Shown: in pieces, positions 1-8,487 of the stretch
Numbering within the stretch: the stretch's first letter is position 1
Layout: every line of letters begins with the position of its first letter
Assembly: GCA_963763475.1 (NCBI GenBank)
Contig: CAVXOR010000004.1
Span: forward strand, 310,001 to 374,000
Direction: 5' to 3'
From: AC-32 sp963763475
GTDB taxonomy: Bacteria > Actinomycetota > Thermoleophilia > Gaiellales > Gaiellaceae
Length of the DNA stretch: 64,000 nucleotides
The notes under the pieces: generated by a model
The model's database searches: none
The model's input: only the letters and a program-made list of their open reading frames with translations
What the model was told of the DNA's origin: nothing
Translations under genes and position numbers: made by a program

Positions 1-796
1 TGATGTCCGCCGCGATGTCGGACAGCTTCAGGTCCTCGCCCGTCGCCTCGGGCACCGGCTCGGCCACGTTGTTCGGGTCGAACTTGAACAGGTAGTAGAC
101 CGTCGGCGCGCCGGCGTCGGCCTGCTGGACGCCCTGGCAGCCGGTGTTCGCCTGGTCGCAGCTGATCACGATCCGCTTGGGCGGCACGGCCAGCACCGAG
201 AAGCCCTCCGGAACCTTGCCGTTCAGCTTGCGACCACTCGGCAACGTCGAGTTCAGCAGCCGCTCACGCGTGTCCTCGGGGCCGGCGACCTTCCGCTTCT
301 TCGCGTTGAAGAGGTAGTAGGCCGAGGCGCCATTCTTCGTGTCGGCCTTCACCTTCGAGAGCAGGTCGTACAGGTTTCCGTTGGCGATCACATGGTGCGC
401 ACCGTCGTTCGAGGGCCCGACCGCGTCGACCTCGAAGTCGTAGAACTGCAGCTGCGCGGTCGTGCCGATGATCTTGGCGGCCTGGTTCACGTCGTGGACG
501 CCGGCCAGCTGGATCACGATCTGGTTCGAGCCCTGCTTGCGGATCTCGGGCTCGGAGACGCCGAGCTTGTCGATGCGGCTGCGCATGATCGAGATCGAGC
601 GGTCCATGCAGGCCGAGTCGCACGTCTTGCCGGGCGGCGGCACTGCCTTCAGCACGACCTCGAGTCCGCCCTGGAGATCGAGGCCGAGCGTGACCTTCTT
701 GTGCGCCGGCGAGCTCGGGATCGCGAGCAGCGCGACGCCCGCGAGAGCCGCCAGGATCAAGCCGACGAGGATCAGATGGGAGCGCCGATTGCTCAT
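1..796 (-). CDS. secD: SecD, protein translocase subunit (3' end outside window)
   Basis: Membrane subunit of the SecDF complex, which uses the proton gradient to help pull secreted proteins across the membrane. The first ~265 residues are visible. One transmembrane segment lies at about residues 8-28, followed by the family signature LGLDLQGG near residues 37-44 and then the periplasmic P1 region. The ATG at 796 lies 15 bp after yajC, so the gene is part of the queA-tgt-yajC-secD run. The rest of secD and probably secF lie beyond position 1. Length and motif agree with SecD; identification is secure, but the catalytic transmembrane half cannot be checked. Confidence 0.93.
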   Translation of the reverse strand, partial: MSNRRSHLILVGLILAALAGVALLAIPSSPAHKKVTLGLDLQGGLEVVLKAVPPPGKTCDSACMDRSISIMRSRIDKLGVSEPEIRKQGSNQIVIQLAGVHDVNQAAKIIGTTAQLQFYDFEVDAVGPSNDGAHHVIANGNLYDLLSKVKADTKNGASAYYLFNAKKRKVAGPEDTRERLLNSTLPSGRKLNGKVPEGFSVLAVPPKRIVISCDQANTGCQGVQQADAGAPTVYYLFKFDPNNVAEPVPEATGEDLKLSDIAADI

Positions 797-811
797 TCGA
801 GCCGGGAAAGA

Positions 812-1129
812 TTAGCTTTCGCCGCGCGAAACCGGGTCGTCCGCTCCCGCCTCGAACTCTTCGGTGTCCGGCTCGGGCTCCCCGTGGACGACGGTGGCGA
901 CGGCACGGCGGTCGAGTCGGACGATCGTGCCGGGCGCGATCTCGACCTGGACGATCTCCTCCTCGATCCCGCGAACCGTGCCGTGGATTCCGCCGGCCGT
1001 CAGGATCTCGTCGCCCTCGGCAAGCGCGTTCTGCATCTGAGACTGCTCGACCTGCCGGCGCTTCTGCGGCCGCACCATGAAGAACCACATAGCCGCGAAC
1101 AGCGCGACGAGGATGATCAGGTAGCCCAC
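812..1129 (-). CDS. yajC: YajC, Sec translocase accessory membrane protein
   Basis: Small single-pass membrane protein that associates with SecDF. The 105-residue product has an N-terminal membrane helix (about residues 3-20) followed directly by the family motif MVRPQKRR. A compact beta-rich domain follows (GDEILTAGGIHGTV, then IAPGTIVRLDRRAV), and the tail is acidic. Length and order match YajC proteins. Its start overlaps the end of tgt by 13 bp and secD follows 15 bp downstream, the usual tgt-yajC-secD order in bacteria. Confidence 0.93.
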   Translation of the reverse strand: MGYLIILVALFAAMWFFMVRPQKRRQVEQSQMQNALAEGDEILTAGGIHGTVRGIEEEIVQVEIAPGTIVRLDRRAVATVVHGEPEPDTEEFEAGADDPVSRGES

Positions 1130-2247
1130 GTGCCTGCCTCCTTCGGGCGCTGCAGCCGCGCCAGCGCCTCCTCCTTGTACGACCCCAGCTCGCCCCGCTC
1201 GATCGCGTCGCGCGCCCCGGCGACGAGGTCGAGCACGAAACGCAGATTATGCAGGCTCAACAGCCGCAGCCCCAGGATCTCCTGCTGGTTCAGGAGGTGG
1301 CGCACGTACGCGCGCGAGAACCTCGTGCAGGCCGGGCAGGTGCAGTCCTCGTCGAGCGGCCGCGGGTCGCGGGCGAAGCGAGCGCCCTTCACGTTCAGCT
1401 GACCCTCCCAGGTGAGCGCCGAGCCGGTGCGCGCGTTCCGCGTCGGGAGCACGCAGTCGAACATGTCGATCCCGCGCTCGATCACCTCGAGGATGCCCAC
1501 CGGGTCACCGATCCCCATGAAGTAGCGCGGGCGCTCGGCCGGCAGGAGCTCGGCCGCCCAGGCGGTCGTCTCGAGCATCTGCTCCTTCGGCTCGCCGATC
1601 GCCAGGCCGCCGAGCGCGTGGCCGTCGAAGCCGAGCTCGGCGATCTCCTCGACGCTGCGGCGCCGAAGCTCCGGGTCGGAGCCGCCCTGGGCGATCCCGA
1701 ACAGCAGCTGCCCCGGCGCACGTTCCGCGTCGCGCTGGCGCTTGGCCCACTCCGTCGTGCGACGGACGGCCACCTCGAGCTCACTGCGCGGGGCTTCCGG
1801 CGGCGGCACGACGTCGAGGCACATCGCGATGTCGGAGCCGAGCTGCGCCTGGATGCGGGCCGCGAGCTCGGGCGTGAAGCGCGCCTCGTCGCCGTCGTAG
1901 ACCGAGCGGAAGGTGAGCCCGTCGTCGTCCTGGCGCAGGATCGTGTGCCGCAGCGAGAAGACCTGGAAGCCGCCCGAGTCGGTCAGGATCGGCCCGTCCC
2001 AGGCCATGAAGCGGTGCAGGCCGCCAAGCTCGGCGATCAGGTCGGCGCCCGGGCGGAAGTGCAGGTGGTAGGTGTTGCAGAGCAGGATCTCGGCGCCGAG
2101 CTGCTCGAGCTCGACCGGGTCGACGGCCTTGACCGTCGCCTTGGTGCCGACGGGCATGAACGCCGGCGTGCGCAGCTCGCCGTGGGCGGTGCGCAGGACG
2201 CCGGTGCGGGCGGCGCCGTCGGTTGCGCCGAGAGTGAAGGCCCTCAC
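1117..2247 (-). CDS. tgt: tRNA-guanine transglycosylase
   Basis: Exchanges the wobble guanine of GUN-anticodon tRNAs for preQ1 in queuosine synthesis. The 376-residue length is normal. The proton-shuttling Asp lies in ILTDSGGFQVFSL (about residue 90). The nucleophile region FDCVLPTRNARTG is present, as is the zinc site CTCPACTR followed by a distal His in SLHNL. It starts at 2247 in a 4-base overlap with the small upstream ORF and is followed by yajC. With queA upstream and queG at 20.8-21.8 kb, the last three steps of queuosine formation are all encoded in this window. No preQ1 synthesis genes are visible here. Confidence 0.96.
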   Translation of the reverse strand: MRAFTLGATDGAARTGVLRTAHGELRTPAFMPVGTKATVKAVDPVELEQLGAEILLCNTYHLHFRPGADLIAELGGLHRFMAWDGPILTDSGGFQVFSLRHTILRQDDDGLTFRSVYDGDEARFTPELAARIQAQLGSDIAMCLDVVPPPEAPRSELEVAVRRTTEWAKRQRDAERAPGQLLFGIAQGGSDPELRRRSVEEIAELGFDGHALGGLAIGEPKEQMLETTAWAAELLPAERPRYFMGIGDPVGILEVIERGIDMFDCVLPTRNARTGSALTWEGQLNVKGARFARDPRPLDEDCTCPACTRFSRAYVRHLLNQQEILGLRLLSLHNLRFVLDLVAGARDAIERGELGSYKEEALARLQRPKEAGTWAT

Positions 2248-2555
2248 GCGGCCACGCTCGTGAACCAGCTCGTGATCGTGGCGGCTGAGCGCTCGTCCTC
2301 GTCGGGTGCTGCGGGAAGACCGAAGTCACGGCGGACACGCCCGAGCTCCTCGGCCAGCGCACCGAGAGGAGCGCGGCTGCCGAGCAGCGAGACAACGCGA
2401 AAGGCGCACGACTCCCGCTCCTCAGGACCCGCCGCCGCGATCGGCGCCCAGCTCTCCTCGAGCACCCGCGCGAGCTCTCGCATTCCGCGCTCCCTCCAGA
2501 ACGCGCGCCATTCAGCGGCGCCCTTCGTCGGCCAGCGCTCAGCCAAGAACCGCAC
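2244..2555 (-). CDS. Uncharacterised small protein between GNAT and tgt
   Basis: I do not recognise a family. The reading frame stays open upstream to 2669, but that part overlaps the GNAT gene heavily. The GTG at 2555, just before VRFLAERWPTKG, overlaps GNAT by only 17 bp, so I prefer it (103 residues). The product is soluble, rich in Ala, Glu, Arg and Trp, and probably helical (WRAFWRERGMRELARVLEESW). It ends in a 4-base overlap with tgt, so it is likely translationally coupled to it. Whether it has any role in tRNA modification is unknown. The start is uncertain. Confidence 0.6.
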   Translation of the reverse strand: MRFLAERWPTKGAAEWRAFWRERGMRELARVLEESWAPIAAAGPEERESCAFRVVSLLGSRAPLGALAEELGRVRRDFGLPAAPDEDERSAATITSWFTSVAA

Positions 2556-3168
2556 CCCCGCCCTTCTGGGTGGGGCTTGCGGTCCACCCTCGCTCCCGCT
2601 GCGAGCGTACTGAGTCAATCCGCGCGTGTCTGTCACCGGACGGTGCCGAAAGGGAAACGGTTTCTCCACCGGCGGCCGCTACGGTCGCTCGGCAGCGGCG
2701 CTCGTAGAGCGCGGCGACGAAATCCTCGACCAGGGCCTCCCCGCGCCGCTCGAAGCCGAGCTGCTCGTAGTAGCGCCGCAAGGCGGCGTTCTCGGCCATG
2801 CAGTCGAGCCGCAGGAACTCGCGCCCTGCCTCTGCAACCCGCGCGTCGGCCCACTCGAGCAGTCGAGCCCCGAGACCCCGGCCGGCATAGGCCCGCCGCA
2901 CGGCCAGCGCGTACCCGGCGTCGTCGCGCTGCTCGCCCCAAATGCTCGGGTCGCTCCAGCGCAGCACGAGCGAGCCCGCGGGCTCGCCGTCGAGCCGCAC
3001 GACGAAGAACTCGCCGCGGCGCACGAGCGCCTCCACTCGGCCTCGCGGGAACGGGTGGGGCCACTGCTCGATCCCGCGCTCGAGCAGCCAGCGCGCCGCT
3101 TCGGAGAGCGTCGCGACGAGCTCGTCGACGTCCTCGGCGCGCGCCTGACGCACCTCGAGCCCGCTCAC
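2539..3168 (-). CDS. GNAT family N-acetyltransferase
   Basis: Predicted acetyl-CoA-dependent acetyltransferase of unknown substrate. The GTG start overlaps the queA stop (GTGA). The fold runs VRQARAEDVDELVATLSEA at the N-terminus, then FFVVRLDGEPAGSLVLRW. The acetyl-CoA loop is AVRRAYAGRGLGARLLEW, and the closing strand and helix are FLRLDCMAENAALRRYYEQLGF. The GNAT fold is complete by about residue 165. The remaining ~45 residues are low-complexity and overlap a repeat-like sequence at 2625-2654, so the original stop may have been earlier. It sits in the queA-tgt operon, but the link may be positional only. Confidence 0.82.
   Translation of the reverse strand: MSGLEVRQARAEDVDELVATLSEAARWLLERGIEQWPHPFPRGRVEALVRRGEFFVVRLDGEPAGSLVLRWSDPSIWGEQRDDAGYALAVRRAYAGRGLGARLLEWADARVAEAGREFLRLDCMAENAALRRYYEQLGFERRGEALVEDFVAALYERRCRATVAAAGGETVSLSAPSGDRHARIDSVRSQRERGWTASPTQKGGGAVLG
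2625..2654. repeat. Possible interspersed repeat, copy 1
   Basis: A 30-base segment beginning cgtgtctgt matches 11593-11622 at about 23 of 30 positions. Both copies share CGTGTCTGT, ACCG and TGCCGA blocks. Copy 1 lies in the atypical 3' tail of the GNAT gene. Two copies in 64 kb give only weak support; a genome-wide count would decide. Confidence 0.3.
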
Positions 3169-4109
3169 AGCAGCAGCATCGCGTCGCCGAACGAGTAGAA
3201 GCGGTAGCGCTCCTCGATCGCGAGCCGGTAGAGGCGGCGCGTGTCCTCGACGCCGGCGAACGCCATCACCAGCGCGAGCAGCGTCGAGCGCGGGAGGTGG
3301 AAGTTCGTCAGCAGCGAGTCGACACGGCGGAACTCGAACCCGGGCGTGACGAACAGATCCGTTCGCCCGCTCAACGGCGCGCCGCGGGCCAGCGACTCCA
3401 GCACGCGCACGGTCGTCGTGCCCACCGCCAGCACGCGCTCGGCCGCCCGGATCCGCTGCCACGCAGCGGGCTTGACCTCGTAGCGCTCGCTGTGGAGCTC
3501 GTGCTGTTCCAGCGTCTCGGCCGCGAGCGGACGGAAGGTGTCGAGCCCGACGTGCAGGGTGACGTGCTCGACGTCGAGGTGCGCCAGCAGCTCCGGCGTG
3601 AAGTGCAGCCCGGCCGTCGGTGCCGCCGCCGAGCCCTCGCTGCGCGCGTAGACCGTCTGGTAGCGCTCGGGATCGCCCAGGGGCTCGCGGATGTAGGGCG
3701 GCAGCGGCGTCTCACCCGCCGGCTCACCCTCGAGCCGCAGCCGCCAGCGGCCCTCACCGAGCGGCTCGAGCAGCTCTACCGGGCCGAGGCGTTGCCCGGG
3801 CCGCAGCTTGCGCGACGGGCGCGCGAGCCCCTCCCACGTCCCGTTCGACCCGAGCCGCTCCAGCAGCAGCACCTCCGCCTCGCCGCCGCCCGGCCGCTCG
3901 AGCCGCAGCCGCGCCGGCAGCACTCGCGTGTCGTTTACGACGACCAGCGTTCCATCGGCGAGCTCGGCGGGCAGCTCGTCGAAGCGCCGGTGGCGCGTCG
4001 CGCCGCTGGCCCGCTCGTGGACGAGGAGCCGCGAAGCGTCCCGCCGTTCGGGCGGTTGCTGCGCGATCAGCTCCTGTGGTAACTCGTAGTCCAGCTCGGA
4101 GGACCTCAT
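3165..4109 (-). CDS. queA: S-adenosylmethionine:tRNA ribosyltransferase-isomerase
   Basis: Transfers and isomerises the ribosyl group of S-adenosylmethionine onto preQ1-tRNA to make epoxyqueuosine. The 314-residue protein starts MRSSELDYELPQELIAQ. It carries the family blocks DASRLLVHER, VVNDTRVLPARL, YQTVYAR, SAAAPTAGLHFT, LHVGLDTFRP and NFHLPRSTLLALVMAF, and ends near FYSFGDAMLL. It is the first gene of the minus-strand run to secD. It is divergent from the coiled-coil gene at 4137 with only 27 bp between the starts, so any promoters must be very compact. Confidence 0.96.
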   Translation of the reverse strand: MRSSELDYELPQELIAQQPPERRDASRLLVHERASGATRHRRFDELPAELADGTLVVVNDTRVLPARLRLERPGGGEAEVLLLERLGSNGTWEGLARPSRKLRPGQRLGPVELLEPLGEGRWRLRLEGEPAGETPLPPYIREPLGDPERYQTVYARSEGSAAAPTAGLHFTPELLAHLDVEHVTLHVGLDTFRPLAAETLEQHELHSERYEVKPAAWQRIRAAERVLAVGTTTVRVLESLARGAPLSGRTDLFVTPGFEFRRVDSLLTNFHLPRSTLLALVMAFAGVEDTRRLYRLAIEERYRFYSFGDAMLLL

Positions 4110-4136
4110 CCGATCCGGACGTTACCGTTGCCGCCG

Positions 4137-4583
4137 ATGACTGACGACGCGATCGAGAAGGCACGAGAGCGGCTGCGCGAGGCCGCCGAGGGCCGTCCGG
4201 ACCCGGCTGCCGTGGACGCCGCGCTCGAGCGGGCACGCGCCCAGGTCGAGGAGCTGGCGCAGACCGCCGCCGAGCTCGAGGCGACGATCCCCGCGAGGGT
4301 CGAGCACGCGGTCAGCGACGGGCTCGCCGAGCAGGTTCGGCCGGTCGGCCGCAACCTCGCCGAGATCCGCGGCCTGATGAACCAGGTGATCCGCCGGCTG
4401 GAGCGCGTCGAGGGCGACCTGCTCTCGGAGCGCCACGCGCGCGTGGACGACCTGGGGCTGCTGGTCGACCTGGTCACCTCCAGCTGGAAGTCGGTCGAGC
4501 GGCGCCTGACGACGCTCGAGCGCAAGCTGCAGACCGGCGAAGGCGCGATCGTCTACCGCATGGAAGAGCGCCGCACCGGCTGA
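4137..4583 (+). CDS. Coiled-coil protein of unknown function
   Basis: A soluble 148-residue protein, almost entirely helical with heptad-like Leu/Ala spacing. Three helical segments are visible: residues 1-55 (AAVDAALERARAQVEELAQTAAELE), 60-105 (PVGRNLAEIRGLMNQVIRRLERVE) and 115-140 (SWKSVERRLTTLERKL). I chose ATG 4137; an in-frame TTG at 4128 would add three residues. No catalytic motif is seen. Its 3' end overlaps the convergent membrane-protein gene by 31 bp. It may be a structural or oligomerisation protein; no function can be assigned. Confidence 0.72.
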   Translation: MTDDAIEKARERLREAAEGRPDPAAVDAALERARAQVEELAQTAAELEATIPARVEHAVSDGLAEQVRPVGRNLAEIRGLMNQVIRRLERVEGDLLSERHARVDDLGLLVDLVTSSWKSVERRLTTLERKLQTGEGAIVYRMEERRTG

Positions 4584-5461
4584 CTCCGTCGGTAGAGCCG
4601 CTCCTCCACCGCCAACCCGACCAGTCCCAGCGCGACCGCGAACCAGAGCGTCGCGAGCCTGATCAGCACGGTTGCGGCAACGGCGCCGGCCTTTGTCGTT
4701 TCGCCGAGCGCCTTGATCAGCGCGGTCATGCTCGTCTCGGCGACCCCGAGGCCGCCGGGCAGGAATGAGAGCGCGCCGGCGAGGCTGCCGAGCGTGAAGA
4801 CGACGATCGTGTCGGCGAGCGAGAGGTCGAGCCGCAGTCCCTTCACGCACACGTAAGCCGCGAGGCACTCGAACAGCCACGAGACCGCGGAGAGCAGCGT
4901 CATCTCGACGAGCAGGCGCGTTCCGAGCAGCGCGCGGGCGGCACCGGGCGCCTCACCGAGTCGCGTGAACCGCTCCAGCAGGGGGCTGTGGACGACCACC
5001 ACCGCGCCGGCGACGGCGATGACCGCGGCCAGCAGCAGCGGCCAGTTCCGGGTGCCTGCGCCGCCGACGACCGCCAGCACGACCACCCCGGTCGCATCGG
5101 TCACGCGCTCGGCGAAGACGACCGGCGCCGAGCGACGCACCGGCACGTCGAAGCCACGCTTCAGCAGGCCCGACTTGAGCAGCTCCCCGAGCTTCGCGGG
5201 CGTGATCGTCATCGTCAGGCCGGCGACGAAGATGGTGAAGCTCCGCCCGCGCGGCACCTCGATCGCCAGCCGGCGCAGATAGCGCTCCCAGCGGAAGAAG
5301 CGGAGCAGGTAGTTGAGCGCGGTCAGCGCGAGCGCGAGCGGGAACAGCTCCCAGCGGAAGCTCGCCAGCTCGTCGCCGAGCGCGCCGAAGTCCGCGTAGA
5401 GCCCGAGCCCGAGCGCGACGGCCGCGGCCAGCGCGGCGGCGAGGATCAGCCCGCGCTTCAG
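4553..5461 (-). CDS. LPG-synthase-type (UPF0104) integral membrane protein
   Basis: Polytopic membrane protein of the lysylphosphatidylglycerol synthase transmembrane family; members act as flippases or lipid-linked transporters. The coding pattern and first membrane helix (RGLILAAALAAAVALGLGLY) extend well upstream of the first GTG at 5257. The family motif RFFRWERYLRRL follows, then TITPAKLGELLKSGLL and LGSLAGALSFLPGGLGVAETSMTALI. No ATG, GTG or TTG precedes that helix in frame. The only start-like codon is CTG 5461, which overlaps the stop of the DPPR synthase gene (CTGA). It is therefore probably coupled to that gene and may act on the same polyprenyl-lipid pathway. Start uncertain. Confidence 0.8.
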   Translation of the reverse strand: MKRGLILAAALAAAVALGLGLYADFGALGDELASFRWELFPLALALTALNYLLRFFRWERYLRRLAIEVPRGRSFTIFVAGLTMTITPAKLGELLKSGLLKRGFDVPVRRSAPVVFAERVTDATGVVVLAVVGGAGTRNWPLLLAAVIAVAGAVVVVHSPLLERFTRLGEAPGAARALLGTRLLVEMTLLSAVSWLFECLAAYVCVKGLRLDLSLADTIVVFTLGSLAGALSFLPGGLGVAETSMTALIKALGETTKAGAVAATVLIRLATLWFAVALGLVGLAVEERLYRRSQPVRRSSMR

Positions 5462-6360
5462 GTGAACGCGAGGATTGCCGCCGCGGTCACGATCCAGCCG
5501 CCGACGGTCAGCAGGATCGGCACATCGCTCAGCAGCACCTGCTCGGGCTCCTCGCCGACGTCGTGGCGGTGCATCAGCAGCAGGTAGCGGAAGACGCCGA
5601 AGACGACGAAAGGCACCGTCGCCAGTAGCACCCGCGAGTGGCCGGCGGTGAGTGTGTAGACCGCGTAGGCGATCACCGTCGCGGAGGCCACGATCCCGAT
5701 CAGCTGGTCGACGAGCTCCAGTGAGTAGCCCTCGAGCACCGGTCGCCCGGGAGTTCGCTCAGCTCCGACGAGCACGAGCTCGCCCCGCCGCTTCGCGAGC
5801 GCGAGGAAGAGCGCGAGCAGGGCCGTGCAGAGCAGCAGCCAGGACGAGATCGGCACGTCCACCGCCTCGGCACCGGCGGCGGCGCGGATCACGAACAGCG
5901 CCGAGATCGTGAGCACGTCCAGCAGCACGACGTGCTTCAACCGCAACGTGTAGCCGGCCTGGAGCGCCGCGAAGGCGAGCACGAGCAGCACCGAGGCGAC
6001 CCCGAGCGGCGCCACGAGCAGCGGCGCCAGCAGCGCGAGCGCCCCAGCGAGCAGCAGGGCGGCGCGCACCGAGAGCTCGCCGCGCGCGATCGGCCGCGAG
6101 CGCTTGACCGGATGCAGCCGGTCCTCGTGGCGGTCGCGCACGTCGTTGGCCAGGTAGGCGGCGCTCGAGATCGCGCAGTAGGCGACGAAGCAGACACATG
6201 CCTCGAGCCAGCGCAGCGGATCGCCGAGCTTGGCTGCGAAGACGAGGCCCGCGAAGACGAGCAGGTTCTTCGACCACTGCCGCGGGCGGAGCGCCACCAA
6301 CGCTGCCCGCAGCGGCGAGCGGCGCTGCGGCAGCTCGAGCAGCTCGGGCGCGGCGACCAC
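5458..6360 (-). CDS. ubiA: Decaprenyl-phosphate phosphoribosyltransferase (UbiA superfamily)
   Basis: Predicted DPPR synthase, which transfers phosphoribose from PRPP to decaprenyl phosphate, the first step toward decaprenylphosphoryl-arabinose in mycobacteria. The 300-residue protein has about nine membrane helices. The opening motif is RPRQWSKNLLVFAG. The Mg-binding NDxxDxxxD is at residues 72-80 (NDVRDRHED), followed by HPVKRSRPIARG. These are the DPPR-synthase versions of UbiA motifs rather than those of quinone prenyltransferases. It starts 9 bp after the histidine kinase gene and overlaps the next gene by 4 bases, so envelope sensing and lipid-linked sugar synthesis appear to share an operon. 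Confidence 0.85.
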   Translation of the reverse strand: MVAAPELLELPQRRSPLRAALVALRPRQWSKNLLVFAGLVFAAKLGDPLRWLEACVCFVAYCAISSAAYLANDVRDRHEDRLHPVKRSRPIARGELSVRAALLLAGALALLAPLLVAPLGVASVLLVLAFAALQAGYTLRLKHVVLLDVLTISALFVIRAAAGAEAVDVPISSWLLLCTALLALFLALAKRRGELVLVGAERTPGRPVLEGYSLELVDQLIGIVASATVIAYAVYTLTAGHSRVLLATVPFVVFGVFRYLLLMHRHDVGEEPEQVLLSDVPILLTVGGWIVTAAAILAFT

Positions 6361-6369
6361 GCGCGGAGG

Positions 6370-7743
6370 CTATCTGGGCCGCGTCGGCAGCATCAGCTCG
6401 AAGCGGCTGCCCTGCTCCGCCGAGCTTTCCAGGCTGATTCGGCCGCCGAGCGCGGTCGCCAGCTCGCGCGCGATCGCGAGACCGAGTCCGGTGCCGCCGC
6501 CGCCGCGCGACCAGAATGGCCGGAAGATCCGCTCACGCTCCGAGGGCGGGATCCCTGGGCCGCTGTCGGCGACTCCCACGTAGACGGTGCCGTCGGTCGC
6601 GGTCAGGTCGAGGTCGACGCTGCCGCCGTCCGGAGTCCAGCGGAAGGCGTTCGCGAGCAGGTTCGTGATGATCTGCAGGACGCGATCGCCGTCCGAGACG
6701 ATCACCGGCTGCGCCTCGACCTCGCGCCGGTACTCGATCCCGCGCCGCCGTGCCTCCTCGCTGAAGGTCGCGTACGCCCGGTCGACGAGCCGCTCCATGT
6801 CGACCTCCTCGCGCAGCACGGTGAAGCGGTGCGCGTCGAGCTTCGCCAGGTCGAGCACGTCGCCCACCAGCCGCTCGAGCCGCTCGGCCTCGGCGGCGAT
6901 CACGGTCAGCGAGGCGTCCCGCAGCTCGTCGTCGGTGACCACGCCCTCGCGCAGCGCGCCGACGTGGCCGCGGATCGCCGTCAGCGGCGTGCGCAGCTCG
7001 TGCGAGACCGTCATCAGGAAGTTGCGCTCGAGCGCCTCGGTCTCGGCGAGCCGCGAGGCCATCTCGCCGAAGCGGTCGGCGAGCAGGCCGATCTCGCCCG
7101 CGCCGCCGCTCGGCACCTCGACGCCGTAGTTGCCGCGGGCGACCTCGTCCGCGGCGGAGGAGAGCTTCAGCACCGGCGTCGTGATCCGGCGCGACGAGTA
7201 CCAGGCGAAGGCCGCGGCCACGAGCACGCCGCCGGCGAAGGCGATCAGCAGCCGCTCGATCAGTGCGAGCCAGCGCTGGTTCAGCACCGTCTCGGGCTTG
7301 GCCACGACGACCGTCCCCCAGAACCGCTTGCCGACGAACAGCGGCCTAGCCACGGCGAGCAGCTTCGTCTTGGCATCCGGCGGCCGGAAGGCGAAGACCA
7401 CCAGCCCGCGCCGCCGGACGAGGCGCTGGTCGACTGCCCTCGGCGGCAGCGGCCGGAAGCGGGCGCGCTGCCCAGGGAAGAGATCGAGCCCCCGGTAGTA
7501 GATGCGATCGCCGGTCGCGAGCTCGAGTCGCGACGGTGGGAGGAGCTTCCGTCCGGCCTGCCGGCCGTACAGCTGCTTGAGGCCGCTCGACTCCTTCTTC
7601 AGCTCGCTGTACGCCTGCGAGCTCGAGCGGTCTTGCGCGTACGAGCGGAAAAGGCGCAGCGCGATCGCGGCCGAGACGAGCCCGGCGACGACCACGCCCA
7701 GCAGGAAGAGGGCCGGGAGCTGGAAGCGCAGCGACCGCAGCAT
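6370..7743 (-). CDS. Membrane sensor histidine kinase
   Basis: Partner of the response regulator upstream. Helix one is residues 9-31, followed by an extracytoplasmic sensor region of about 125 residues, and helix two is at about 160-183. A HAMP linker follows (SSRRITTPVLKLSSAADEVARGNYG). The dimerisation domain carries the phospho-accepting His at about 248 (TVSHELRTPLTAI). The ATPase domain has the N box ITNLLANAFRW, G1 VADSGPGIPP and G2 GTGLGLAIARELA. The 457-residue length is typical. It starts 15 bp after the regulator and is followed 9 bp later by DPPR synthase. The stimulus is unknown; envelope status is a reasonable guess from context. Confidence 0.92.
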   Translation of the reverse strand: MLRSLRFQLPALFLLGVVVAGLVSAAIALRLFRSYAQDRSSSQAYSELKKESSGLKQLYGRQAGRKLLPPSRLELATGDRIYYRGLDLFPGQRARFRPLPPRAVDQRLVRRRGLVVFAFRPPDAKTKLLAVARPLFVGKRFWGTVVVAKPETVLNQRWLALIERLLIAFAGGVLVAAAFAWYSSRRITTPVLKLSSAADEVARGNYGVEVPSGGAGEIGLLADRFGEMASRLAETEALERNFLMTVSHELRTPLTAIRGHVGALREGVVTDDELRDASLTVIAAEAERLERLVGDVLDLAKLDAHRFTVLREEVDMERLVDRAYATFSEEARRRGIEYRREVEAQPVIVSDGDRVLQIITNLLANAFRWTPDGGSVDLDLTATDGTVYVGVADSGPGIPPSERERIFRPFWSRGGGGTGLGLAIARELATALGGRISLESSAEQGSRFELMLPTRPR

Positions 7744-7758
7744 GGCGGCCCCGGGCGC

Positions 7759-8466
7759 CTAGGCGCTGACCGCCGCGTCCCGCGGGGGCGCGACCTTGTA
7801 GCCGACCCCCCAGACGGTGACGATCGGCGAGGCGTCGCCGAGCTTGCGGCGGAGCTGGCGCACGTGCACGTCCACCGTGCGCGTGTCGCCGGCGAACGTG
7901 TAGCCCCAGACCCGCTCGAGCAGCTGGTCGCGCGTCAACACGAGGCCGTTGTGGTCGAGCAGCTCCCAGAGCAGGTCGAACTCCTTCGGCGCGAGCTGGA
8001 TCTCCTCGCCCGAGACCCGGGCCTCGCGCCGGCCAGCGTCGATCTCGAGCTCGCCGTGCTTGAGCTGCTTCGGCTCGGACTCGCGGCGGTCCGCGACGCT
8101 GCGCCGCAGGATCGACTTCACGCGCGCGACCAGCTCGCGCGGGTTGAACGGCTTGGTCAGGTAGTCGTCGGCGCCCACCTCGAGGCCGATGATCTTGTCG
8201 ACGTCCTCGTCCCGCGCGGTCAGCATCAGGATCGGCACGTCCGAGTCCTTGCGGAGCCGACGGCAGACCTCGATCCCGTCGACGTCCGGGAGCATCAGGT
8301 CGAGCACGATCAGGTCCGGCCGCTGGGACTCGGCCTGCGTTAGGGCTTCCGAGCCGGTGGCGACGGTGCTGACCGTGTAGCCCGCGTTCTTCAGGTAGAG
8401 CGCGACGAACGACGCGATCGAGGACTCGTCCTCGACCACCAACACCGTCTGCGCCTGGGCTGTCAT
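7759..8466 (-). CDS. OmpR/PhoB-family response regulator
   Basis: DNA-binding regulator controlled by the histidine kinase encoded just downstream. The receiver domain (residues 7-120) has the acidic pair E12/D13, phospho-acceptor D56 in VLDLMLPD, Thr in MLTARDE and Lys in YLTKPFNP. The winged-helix output domain spans about 135-228 (LAPKEFDLLWELLDHNGLVLTRDQLLERVWGY is partly visible as EFDLLWELL and VDVHVRQLRRKLGD). It is the first gene of the four-gene envelope operon. No operator is obvious in the short 5' region. Confidence 0.93.
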   Translation of the reverse strand: MTAQAQTVLVVEDESSIASFVALYLKNAGYTVSTVATGSEALTQAESQRPDLIVLDLMLPDVDGIEVCRRLRKDSDVPILMLTARDEDVDKIIGLEVGADDYLTKPFNPRELVARVKSILRRSVADRRESEPKQLKHGELEIDAGRREARVSGEEIQLAPKEFDLLWELLDHNGLVLTRDQLLERVWGYTFAGDTRTVDVHVRQLRRKLGDASPIVTVWGVGYKVAPPRDAAVSA

Positions 8467-8487
8467 GGCCTCAGGATAAAGACGGCG

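Noticed and set aside
392..1402. Long plus-strand open frame over secD-yajC
   Set aside because: Arg/Asp-rich translation is the antisense shadow of conserved genes; high GC keeps antisense frames open.
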